Of a DNA stretch of 47,550 nucleotides, positions 14,875-21,969 are shown piece by piece. The notes under the pieces are model-generated. The model was not told the origin of the DNA. It searched no databases and saw only the letters and a list, made by a program, of their open reading frames with translations. The stretch is from an uncultured delta proteobacterium (GTDB taxonomy: Bacteria > Myxococcota_A > Polyangia > Polyangiales > Polyangiaceae). Position numbers and translations under genes: made by a program. Every line of letters starts with the position of its first letter. Position 1 is the first letter of the stretch. Location: assembly GCA_903870415.1 (NCBI GenBank), contig CAIQDA010000084.1, forward strand, positions 1-47,550. The letters run 5' to 3'.

Positions 14875-15585
14875 TCAGCGCGCGACAGCCAAGGCGGCTT
14901 CGATGTCGCCCGTGACGGCGGCGTTTTCAGGCTCAATCTGCGAGGCCCAGCGCGCGACGAGCTTGCCGTCACGACCGACGAGGAACTTCGTAAAATTCCA
15001 CCCGATATCGCCGCTACCGCCCGGCTGCGACTTGAGCCACGCGAAGACCGGGTCCGTGGTCGAGCCGTTGACGTCGACCTTCTCGAAGATGGGAAAGGTC
15101 ACATGGTACGTGCCCGTGCAGACCTCACGGATGTTGCCCGCGTCTCCAGGCTCTTGGCTTCCGAATTGGTTGCAGGGAAAGCCAAGGATGGTGAAGCCCT
15201 GCTTCGCGTACTTCGCGTAGATGGCTTGAAGACCCTCGTATTGCGGCGTGTACCCACACTTGCTCGCGACGTTGACGACGAGCACGACGTTGCCTGCGTA
15301 CTGGCAGAGCTTCGAGGTGCGCTCATCGCCGAGGCCGGTCGCCGCAAGGCCCCAGAAACCCGTCAGGTCAATGCCCGAAGCGCAAGCGGCGTCCGCGTTC
15401 GGGTACGCCACGGTCGCGGACGGATCGTCATTGGCGGTCGAGCCGCTGTCCGTGGACGGCGTGGCGGTCGAGGCGTCGTTCCCCGTCGAAGCTGCCGCTG
15501 CGGAGGCCGCTGGCGCCTGCGAGGTGTTGCAGCCGGCGAACGCGAGGAGAAAGGCAGGAGCGGCGAGGGCGAAGAGTGGGCGCAT
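14875..15585 (-). CDS. Glutathione-peroxidase-like lipoprotein
   Basis: 236 aa from the ATG at 15585; the track's start at 15963 overlaps the divergent gene. Lipoprotein signal with FAGC, then a Ser/Thr/Ala-rich linker (about 20-60). The GPx fold follows with peroxidatic Cys in VNVASKCGYTPQYEGL, FPCNQFGSQEPG and WNFTKFLVGRDG. The active residue is Cys, not selenocysteine, so it probably uses thioredoxin-like reductants. Most bacterial GPx proteins are cytoplasmic or periplasmic at about 160-185 aa; the lipid anchor and linker are the unusual part. It is divergent from a VKOR-DsbA fusion, giving an envelope thiol-redox context. Confidence 0.9.
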   Translation of the reverse strand: MRPLFALAAPAFLLAFAGCNTSQAPAASAAAASTGNDASTATPSTDSGSTANDDPSATVAYPNADAACASGIDLTGFWGLAATGLGDERTSKLCQYAGNVVLVVNVASKCGYTPQYEGLQAIYAKYAKQGFTILGFPCNQFGSQEPGDAGNIREVCTGTYHVTFPIFEKVDVNGSTTDPVFAWLKSQPGGSGDIGWNFTKFLVGRDGKLVARWASQIEPENAAVTGDIEAALAVAR

Positions 15586-15772
15586 GACGTTGCTCGGATG
15601 CCTACGCCCCGTTTGGCGTTGCAGGCCGGGGAAAATCACCCTGCTGAGCCATGAAGCCCTGCGAAACCGGAAAGTTCCCGGCACATCGGCACGCGCGCCG
15701 TCGGCTGCCGTGGTCGCGCGAAACGGTTCACAACTTGGCCCTGCCCCCGGGGCCTCGGTAGGCGCGGAGGTC

Positions 15773-16993
15773 ATGTCGAATGAACGCTCTCGACCTGCTC
15801 CCGCCGCGCTCCTGGCGGTCGTGGGTTCTCTCCTCGGCCTCGCCTTTGGCGCGGTATCGACGACGGACTTCGCGGCGCACTTGGACCGGAAGGTGCACGG
15901 GGTCACCTGCTCTTTCGTGCCCGGGCTCATCTCGAGCGAAGGAGGCGCGAACGCATGCGCCACCGCGCTCTACAGCCCGTACTCGTCTCTCTTTCGCCGA
16001 AGCATCTGGGGTGGCGTGCCCATCGCGGTGTTCGCGCTAGGAGCCTTCGCCTTTTTCCTGGGAATGGGCGTGTGGCTTTGGCGCGCAAACGTGTCGGGAA
16101 TTCCGCGCTCAGTCCGCGTCGCCTACGGCGCGCTTGGCCTCACCCCGGCCCTCGTCTCCATCATGATGTTCACCATCTCGATGTCGAAGCTGGGTGCCGT
16201 ATGTAAGGTGTGTTCCGGTATCTATATCGCGTCCATCCTCGTGGCCGTCTCGGCGGCGCTCGTGCTGAAGGGCGCTCTCGAAGAAGCCTCGTCTGGCCCG
16301 CCGCTCGTCCTTGCGGGAGGCGTGCTTGCGGTCATTCTTGGCACCGCGTCCGCTGCGCCAGCGCTCGTTTACGCGGCGTCCGTTCCGGACTTCGGCCCGT
16401 TCGTGGGCGGTTGCGGAAAACTCGAAAAGACTGAAGAAAAGCACAACGCGCTCATCAAGCTGCCGACCTCGCAGCCCACGAAGAAGGCGCTCATGTTCGT
16501 CGACCCGCTATGCCCAACGTGCAAAGCGTTCCACGAGCAGCTCACCTCCGAGGGCATCTTTGATCGCCTCGAGCCCACCGTGTCGCTCTTCCCGCTCGAC
16601 GGAAGTTGCAACTGGATGATCGACGCGGAGCGTCCCGTGCACCCCGGCGCATGTGTCGTCGCACGCGCGGTCATCTGCGGCGAGGCCTCGCAAGAGAGCC
16701 GCCAAGTGCTCGAGTGGGCGTACGAGCATCAGCCCGAGCTCACCGCCGCCGGCAAGGTGTCGCCCGCTGCCGTGAAGCAAATCATTGCCGCGCGCTTCCC
16801 CAAAGAAGCGGCCTGCGTCGACGACCCGAAGACCGATCGTCGCCTCACGCAAATGCTGCAATTCGCCGTCGAAAATCACATCCGCGTTTCGACGCCGCAG
16901 TTCTACCTCGACGGTCAGCGCCTCTGCGACGAGGACTCGGACCTGGGTCTCTCCTACGCACTTCGCCGCCTCGCACCTGAGGTTCTCCCATGA
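15773..16993 (+). CDS. VKOR-DsbA fusion protein
   Basis: 406 aa from the ATG at 15773; GGAGG sits only 2 nt upstream, which is tight. Residues 1-220 form a polytopic vitamin-K-epoxide-reductase domain. It has a loop Cys pair (VTCSFVPG...NACATALYSPYSSLF), four or five hydrophobic helices and the active CxxC as CKVC in the fourth. Residues 240-406 are a thioredoxin/DsbA-like domain with CPTC in FVDPLCPTCKAFHEQL and a cis-Pro segment VSTPQFYLDGQR. The membrane half would reoxidise the DsbA half with quinone to form disulfides in secreted proteins. The stop overlaps the next start (ATGA). Confidence 0.92.
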   Translation: MSNERSRPAPAALLAVVGSLLGLAFGAVSTTDFAAHLDRKVHGVTCSFVPGLISSEGGANACATALYSPYSSLFRRSIWGGVPIAVFALGAFAFFLGMGVWLWRANVSGIPRSVRVAYGALGLTPALVSIMMFTISMSKLGAVCKVCSGIYIASILVAVSAALVLKGALEEASSGPPLVLAGGVLAVILGTASAAPALVYAASVPDFGPFVGGCGKLEKTEEKHNALIKLPTSQPTKKALMFVDPLCPTCKAFHEQLTSEGIFDRLEPTVSLFPLDGSCNWMIDAERPVHPGACVVARAVICGEASQESRQVLEWAYEHQPELTAAGKVSPAAVKQIIAARFPKEAACVDDPKTDRRLTQMLQFAVENHIRVSTPQFYLDGQRLCDEDSDLGLSYALRRLAPEVLP

Positions 16994-17685
16994 AGAATCC
17001 GATGATGATCGGTCTCGCCACCGGCGCGGCCACGCTCACGCTCATGCTCGGCATCGTGGTCACGAAGGTGAAGGCCGCCGAGACCCGCCTCAAGGAGCCG
17101 GACAAGGCGCAAGAAGCCGTCGCCGTCGCGGACCACGCCGAAGAAGCGTACTGCACGCCCGCCTTCAAGCAGGTGCTCCAGCGCGTGCTCAATGCGTGCG
17201 GACTCGTCGGTCAAGAGTCGCGCCGCGGCTGCCAGCCCGGCGATGTGAAGACCTTCGCGAGCATCGACGACGATGACTTCAACGCGCTCTTCACGCCGCT
17301 CGTGAAGCGCGGCGGCATCGTCATGTTCGACGAAGGCAAAGAAGACATCGACGACGGCGCACGTCGCCTCGTGGAGCAAAAGTGGAACGAGCGCAAAGGC
17401 GCCCGCTACTTCTTCATTGTCGCGCGCGCCTCGACGACGGGAAGCGTCGACAAGAACCGCTCGCTCAGTCACCGCCGCGCCAACAGCGTTCAGTACTTTC
17501 TCAAAGAGAAGACGAACGACCCGGACCTCGATTCCCAGGTCGGCATGCTGTGGCTCGGAAGCGAATTCGCTCAGCTCGGCAAGGACTACTGCGAGACGTG
17601 GGAGAACTCCCGCAACGGTCAGAAGTGCGACACCGAGACCGTGAACCGCAGTGCGTTCGTCAGCTGGGTCGACTGCCGCCTCTAA
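16990..17685 (+). CDS. Membrane-anchored OmpA-like protein
   Basis: 231 aa, translationally coupled to the VKOR-DsbA gene. An N-terminal hydrophobic helix (about 5-28, uncleaved anchor or signal) is followed by a Cys-containing region and an OmpA/MotB-like peptidoglycan-binding domain (about 105-225). That domain shows IVMFDEGKEDIDDGARRL, FIVARASTTGSVDKNRSLSHRRANSVQYFL and VNRSAFVSW. It contains six Cys (AYC, NAC, RGC, DYC, KC, DC), unusual for OmpA domains. It is therefore a plausible substrate of the co-expressed disulfide system, or a scaffold holding it near the cell wall. Confidence 0.75.
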   Translation: MKNPMMIGLATGAATLTLMLGIVVTKVKAAETRLKEPDKAQEAVAVADHAEEAYCTPAFKQVLQRVLNACGLVGQESRRGCQPGDVKTFASIDDDDFNALFTPLVKRGGIVMFDEGKEDIDDGARRLVEQKWNERKGARYFFIVARASTTGSVDKNRSLSHRRANSVQYFLKEKTNDPDLDSQVGMLWLGSEFAQLGKDYCETWENSRNGQKCDTETVNRSAFVSWVDCRL

Positions 17686-17696
17686 GCCGTTGGTGA

Positions 17697-17732
17697 GCGG
17701 CCGCAGCTCCGGATTCGTTCGGAGCCGGCCGC
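17697..17732. terminator. Strong hairpin after the OmpA-like gene
   Basis: GCGGCCG-CA-GCTCCG, an 8-nt loop, then CGGAGC-CGGCCGC: 13 base pairs with one 2-nt bulge. It lies 11 nt after the stop codon. There is no T-run, so it may be a pause or Rho-assisted site, or may mainly protect the 3' end. Confidence 0.5.
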
Positions 17733-17787
17733 ACGCTGCATCGCTCGCTGACCCCTTTGGCCTGATTCGTAGCTTGTGAGCATCGCC

Positions 17788-18501
17788 ATGCGAACCCTCG
17801 GACTCGTGCTTGTGGCGTCGCTCGCCCTCGTGGGCTGTGACGAGAAGAAAGACGCCGTTTCGGCGATCGCGGGCGAAGGCCGTCGCAGCGATGCGGTGAC
17901 CACCTCGAAGCCGACGGTGCAACCAAACGCCCCCACTGCGCCTGGTGCGCCTGGTGCTCCTGTCGCGCAAGCGCACGCCGAGGCCCCGAAAGGACCGCGT
18001 GTATTCTGCACAGAAGCGCCCGCGGCAAAAGGTGCGAAGCTGCCGTCAACGAAGCTGGCTCAGCTCGTCGCGAACGGAAAGCCTATCGCCGCCGCAAAGC
18101 CGACGCCGCCTGCGAAGCACTGGACATGGGTGAACCTGTGGGCCGCGTGGTGTGGTCCGTGCCGTGAGGAAATCCCGCGGTTGAAGCGCTGGGAGCGCGA
18201 ACTCGCAGCCAGCCCAACGCCGCTCGCCATCGCGTTTCTCAGCCTCGACGACGACGAGCGACAGGCGCAAAAGTTCCTCGATGCGCAGCCTCTCGCGGGG
18301 CTTCAGCGAAGCTTTTGGATCGGCGAAAACGAACGCGAGCGCGCGGCGTGGCTCGGGACCTTTGGCCTCAAAGAGTCGCCGAACCTGCCCGTGCAGCTTC
18401 TCTTCACGCCGGCGGGCGAGCTCGCCTGCATCGTGGGCGGCGCCGTTGACGATGGCGACTTCGATGCGGTGAAGAAGTTCCTGGCGGCGGGCACCAAGTA
18501 G
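17788..18501 (+). CDS. TlpA-like thioredoxin lipoprotein
   Basis: 237 aa from the ATG at 17788 (a GTG four codons upstream is possible). Lipoprotein signal MRTLGLVLVASLALVGC, then a Pro/Ala/Gly linker to about residue 75. A TlpA/ResA-type thioredoxin domain follows with WVNLWAAWCGPCREEIPRLKRWE and a cis-Pro at SPNLPVQLLF. It would act as an envelope thiol-disulfide oxidoreductase, possibly as electron donor to the neighbouring GPx-like lipoprotein or as partner of the VKOR-DsbA protein. It lies 102 nt downstream of the OmpA-like gene, after a strong hairpin. Confidence 0.88.
   Translation: MRTLGLVLVASLALVGCDEKKDAVSAIAGEGRRSDAVTTSKPTVQPNAPTAPGAPGAPVAQAHAEAPKGPRVFCTEAPAAKGAKLPSTKLAQLVANGKPIAAAKPTPPAKHWTWVNLWAAWCGPCREEIPRLKRWERELAASPTPLAIAFLSLDDDERQAQKFLDAQPLAGLQRSFWIGENERERAAWLGTFGLKESPNLPVQLLFTPAGELACIVGGAVDDGDFDAVKKFLAAGTK
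18000..18010. repeat. Iterated palindrome TGTATTCTGCA
   Basis: Exact copy (reverse orientation) in the TlpA-like gene, at codons R-V-F-C-T. Confidence 0.7.
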
Positions 18502-18524
18502 GCGCGGCGCGCGGCGGCTCGGTC

Positions 18525-20306
18525 TCAGTTGAGAATGAGGCCAAGGCCGATGGTCGCACCCGTGCTCGTTGGCAGCGCATGGGGCAAGTACAGGCCCATG
18601 AGCGAGCGTTGGGCGCAGGCACGCGCTGCATCGGGCCATGGCGCATCGTCGAAGACGACCCCGACGACCTTGCCGTCCGGTGACACCTGCAAGCGTGCCA
18701 CGAGCTCGCCTAGGTTGCCGGGGCGGAGCTGCCCCGCCGAGCCCATGGTGCAGCGCTCGAGTGCCTTCTTGGCGCGATCGGCTTGCCCCGCGATGTCGCC
18801 CTCGCTGAGGCCCTGTCCAGCCTGCACGCGCGTGACCGATCCGAGCGCTTGGCGAATCTCGTGGAGCGCGTCGGCGACCGTGGGCGCGGTGTTCGGAAGG
18901 GTGGCGGGAGCGATGCCCGACTTGGCGTCTCCGCCAGGGGCCAAGGCTCCGAATTTCGGCGACGCGGGCGCGACGTGAACGCCTCCTTGCGCGGGCTCGA
19001 TGAAGTCGGTCGAGCGAACGACGAGTGCCCGTGAAGGTGTAGAATGCACAGAAGCATGATCGGGCGGGAGCGCGGCGATGGACGGAGGTGCCGGCGTCAC
19101 CTTTGGTGCCCGTGAGGCCGAGGACCCCGCGCCCGTCGCCGCCACCGTAAGCGACTCCTGGCCCGCGGCGGGTTTGGGGCCGTCACCGCCGAAGCTGTTC
19201 GCCAGAATGAACCCCGCCCCCACGAAGGCAATCCCCGCGAACGCCGCGCCGACGCCAAACCGCGAAGGCTTCTGCGGGCGAAGCAGGGGAAACTCCTCGT
19301 CGTCGATCGCGTCCTGGGGCGACGTGGGAAACGCGAGCGCATCGCCGGTGCTCGGGACGTCGAGCGATGACGCGCGAAGCGGAGAAATCGCGATGGTGGC
19401 CTCGCTCTGCCGTGTCGGGTGCTCGCGCAAAACGTCGAGGAGTGCGCGGCGCATCGTGCGTGCATCGGCGTAGCGAGAACCTTCGTCTTTGCTCAACGCA
19501 CGCGTGCAGAATGCATCGAAAGATTCGGGAAGAATCACGCGCGACGACGGCAGCGGGATCTCGGCAGACACGTGCTTGATGGCAACCTCGACCGCTGTCG
19601 TTCCCGCATAGGGGCGCGTTCCTGTCGCGAGCTCAAAAAGCAAAACGCCCACGGCGTAGAGGTCCGAACGGGGCGTGGCGACGCGGCCCACCACCTGTTC
19701 CGGGGCCATGTATTCCGGTGTACCGACGACGAAACCCGCTTGCGTGAGCGGTTCATGGGCGCCCGAGCTCGCTTCGGCACCGTGGTAGCTGGCAATTCCG
19801 AAGTCGCAAATCTTGGCATGCTCGACACGTTTGCCGTCGTCATCGCGGGTCTTGGTCACCAAGATATTGCCGGGCTTCAAGTCGCGATGAACGACCCCCA
19901 CATCGTGGACGGCTGCGAGCCCTGCGAGGATGTCCGCGCCGATGGCCACGACGCGCTCAAGCGGGAGCGCTCCTTGCGACTCGACGAGCGCGCGCAGGTC
20001 GACGCCGTCCACGTGCTCCATCGCGAGGTAGGGAAAACCCGTCGAATCGCGGCCAAAGTCGAGGACGCGAACGATGCACCGATGGTCGATGCGCGCGAGC
20101 GACTCCGCCTCGCGCTCGAAGCGAAGGATGCATTCTGCATCTTGTCCAAGGAGAACCTTGAGGGCGACGGTCGTGCCGAGATCACGATGACGCGCCCGAA
20201 AAACTGCGCCCATTCCGCCGGCACCGACGAGCGATAGAACGTCGAACTTTCCGGCCACGGTGCGTCCGATGAGCGCACCAAGATCGTTCGCGCTGGGTCC
20301 GTCCAT
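18525..20306 (-). CDS. Ser/Thr protein kinase with C-terminal AgmX-like domain
   Basis: 593 aa. Hanks kinase domain (20-285): Gly loop VGAGGMGAVF, ATP Lys in VALKVL, HRDLKPGN, DFG, GTPEYMAPEQ. A juxtamembrane linker follows, then one transmembrane helix (about 345-365). The extracytoplasmic part has a low-complexity stretch and a final about 100-residue domain (ADRAKKALERCTMGSAGQLRPGNLGELVARLQVSPDGKVVGVVFDDAPWPDAARACAQRSLMGL). This resembles the AgmX/PglI or TonB-like C-terminal domain common in myxobacterial proteins, with its two Cys; the resemblance is by eye. It contains three copies of the iterated palindrome. Confidence 0.92.
   Translation of the reverse strand: MDGPSANDLGALIGRTVAGKFDVLSLVGAGGMGAVFRARHRDLGTTVALKVLLGQDAECILRFEREAESLARIDHRCIVRVLDFGRDSTGFPYLAMEHVDGVDLRALVESQGALPLERVVAIGADILAGLAAVHDVGVVHRDLKPGNILVTKTRDDDGKRVEHAKICDFGIASYHGAEASSGAHEPLTQAGFVVGTPEYMAPEQVVGRVATPRSDLYAVGVLLFELATGTRPYAGTTAVEVAIKHVSAEIPLPSSRVILPESFDAFCTRALSKDEGSRYADARTMRRALLDVLREHPTRQSEATIAISPLRASSLDVPSTGDALAFPTSPQDAIDDEEFPLLRPQKPSRFGVGAAFAGIAFVGAGFILANSFGGDGPKPAAGQESLTVAATGAGSSASRAPKVTPAPPSIAALPPDHASVHSTPSRALVVRSTDFIEPAQGGVHVAPASPKFGALAPGGDAKSGIAPATLPNTAPTVADALHEIRQALGSVTRVQAGQGLSEGDIAGQADRAKKALERCTMGSAGQLRPGNLGELVARLQVSPDGKVVGVVFDDAPWPDAARACAQRSLMGLYLPHALPTSTGATIGLGLILN
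19038..19048. repeat. Iterated palindrome TGTAGAATGCA
   Basis: First of three exact copies in the kinase gene, in the linker-coding part (S-V-H-S-T, codon phase 1). Confidence 0.7.
19505..19515. repeat. Iterated palindrome TGCAGAATGCA
   Basis: Second exact copy in the kinase gene (D-A-F-C-T). Confidence 0.7.
20129..20139. repeat. Iterated palindrome TGCATTCTGCA
   Basis: Third exact copy in the kinase gene (D-A-E-C-I). The flanking bases extend it to ATGCATTCTGCAT. Confidence 0.7.
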
Positions 20307-20406
20307 CTGGCGAAGCCTCGCACCCGACGGCAGTCACGGCAAGGTGCTCGCCCGCGAAGGCTGCGCCGTACTTGCCGCCGCCCGCGTCACCTGAGACGAT
20401 GCCCCC

Positions 20407-20862
20407 ATGACGGACGGAATCGATCGCGTGTTCGCCGACCGCGAAACGGGGATGCGCTTCATCAGCGCGCGCGCCATGGTCGATCATTACCTCGAGCGGT
20501 ACGGTCGCAACGTCGGTCGCCCCATTCCGCGCATCGATGCCTCGGGCCGCGCCGACATTCGGCATGGGTCCGCGCTCGTCAGCGTCACGGTGCTCGAAGA
20601 CCACGGGGTGCTCGTGATTCACGCACCGGTCGGCGGCATTCCCGACGGCAACCGCGAGGCTCTTTATCGCGAGCTTCTCGAGGCGTCGTACTTGTCGACG
20701 AGCGACGCGGCGTTCGCGGTGGACGCATCGTCGCAGCGCATTGTCGTCCGCGCGTTGCGGCGTCTCTCGGGCCTCGATTACGAAGAGCTCGAAGACTTGA
20801 TCGACACCGTTGGCAGCGTGGCCGACGAATGGGACGAACGGTTTCGCGCGCGAAAACCCTGA
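20407..20862 (+). CDS. CesT/YbjN-like small protein
   Basis: 151-aa acidic soluble protein without signal or membrane segment. From about residue 35 the layout matches the type III secretion chaperone-like (CesT/YbjN) fold: beta strands SALVSVTVLEDHGVLVIHAPVG, a helix NREALYRELLEASYLS, strands AAFAVDASSQRIVVRALRR and a final long helix EELEDLIDTVGSVADEWDERFR. No secretion genes or effector lie alongside. It is divergent from the kinase with about 100 bp between. Such orphan proteins are known in myxobacteria but their function is open. Confidence 0.7.
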   Translation: MTDGIDRVFADRETGMRFISARAMVDHYLERYGRNVGRPIPRIDASGRADIRHGSALVSVTVLEDHGVLVIHAPVGGIPDGNREALYRELLEASYLSTSDAAFAVDASSQRIVVRALRRLSGLDYEELEDLIDTVGSVADEWDERFRARKP

Positions 20863-20881
20863 ACGATTCGTCGCAGGTTCA

Positions 20882-21910
20882 TCAGGCGCGGAACGACGGG
20901 CAGAGCAGAATCTTGCCGTCGCTCATGGAGCGTTCGTAGGCCGCCATCGACTCGAGAATGTGATCGAAGCCGACCTTGTCGCGGATGCTCGTCGCAAACT
21001 CCTGACGAATGCGACGCTGCACGGCCACGCCGCCCTCAAGCACCGCGGGGAGTCCTGCGGTACGAAACCAGTCCGCGAGCCAGAATCCTTGCAGGTGCTG
21101 GCCGCGAAAGACGAGTTCGCGCGGGTCGATGGAGCACGGCGTTTCGGAGAGAGCGCCGTAGACGACGATCGTTGATCCGCGTGGCATGCATGCGGCGACC
21201 TCGCCCGTGAGCGCGCCCGCGACAGCGTCAAAGGCGACCGTGGCCTTCACTTCGCGTGCAAGGGCTCGAAGCGTGTCGCGCCAACCGGACGCGGAGCTAT
21301 TGACCACGTGAATGGCGCCGAGGTCACGGAGCAATTGAGCCTGGGACTCACGCCGAACCACGCTGACGAGCGCGATGCCCTCGCGTTTGCAGAGGCGCAC
21401 CAGCATACGTCCAAGCGCGGAAGCACCTGCAGTCTGCACGATTCCTTCGTGGCCCTGTTTGCGTGCAAGCTGCACGAGTGCGTGCGCGGTGAGCGGGTTC
21501 ACGATGGCCGTGGCGCCTTCGTCGTCGGTGACCCAGGGCAAAAGCGGAATGCATTGCTGAACCGGCACGCGCGCGTATTCAGCCCACGAGCCGTCGCCGT
21601 CCACGGATGCGGAAAATGCCACACGAAGGCCCATGAGTGCCTGCGCCGCGAAGCCTCCTCCGCCCGCCACGACACGGCCGCTTCCTTCGAAGCCGGGGAC
21701 GACCGGAAGGGGCTTCGTGATGCCGTACATGCCCTTCAGGAACATCAAGTCCGAGGGGTTTACGGGGGCTGCTGAAACTTTGATGAGAGCTTCGCCGGGC
21801 TCAAGAACGGGAACAGGGCGATCCTCGACGCGAAGCGCCGAAACGCCGCCGGGACCATCGTGAAGCACGACGGCGCGCATGGTGGAGGGCACAGGCTCGA
21901 TTGGCGGCAT
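20882..21910 (-). CDS. Quinone-oxidoreductase/Etr-like MDR enzyme
   Basis: 342 aa from the ATG at 21910, which has the weak ribosome site CGAGAG; the track's GTG at 21937 and a later ATG at 21880 are alternatives. Zinc-independent medium-chain dehydrogenase: GroES-like part (VKVSAAPVNPSDLMFLKGMYG, PVVPGFEGSGRVV), then a nucleotide-binding half with IVQTAGASALGRMLVRLCKREG in place of the classical GxGxxG. No catalytic or structural zinc Cys cluster is visible. This is the pattern of NADPH:quinone reductases and 2-enoyl thioester reductases. It is downstream of the sigma-54 activator on the same strand and convergent with the CesT-like gene. Confidence 0.85.
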   Translation of the reverse strand: MPPIEPVPSTMRAVVLHDGPGGVSALRVEDRPVPVLEPGEALIKVSAAPVNPSDLMFLKGMYGITKPLPVVPGFEGSGRVVAGGGGFAAQALMGLRVAFSASVDGDGSWAEYARVPVQQCIPLLPWVTDDEGATAIVNPLTAHALVQLARKQGHEGIVQTAGASALGRMLVRLCKREGIALVSVVRRESQAQLLRDLGAIHVVNSSASGWRDTLRALAREVKATVAFDAVAGALTGEVAACMPRGSTIVVYGALSETPCSIDPRELVFRGQHLQGFWLADWFRTAGLPAVLEGGVAVQRRIRQEFATSIRDKVGFDHILESMAAYERSMSDGKILLCPSFRA

Positions 21911-21969
21911 GACGCTCTCGTAGTGCGATTTGCGCACGCGCGAAACGGTGCTGCGCAGGCGGTCCCTCG

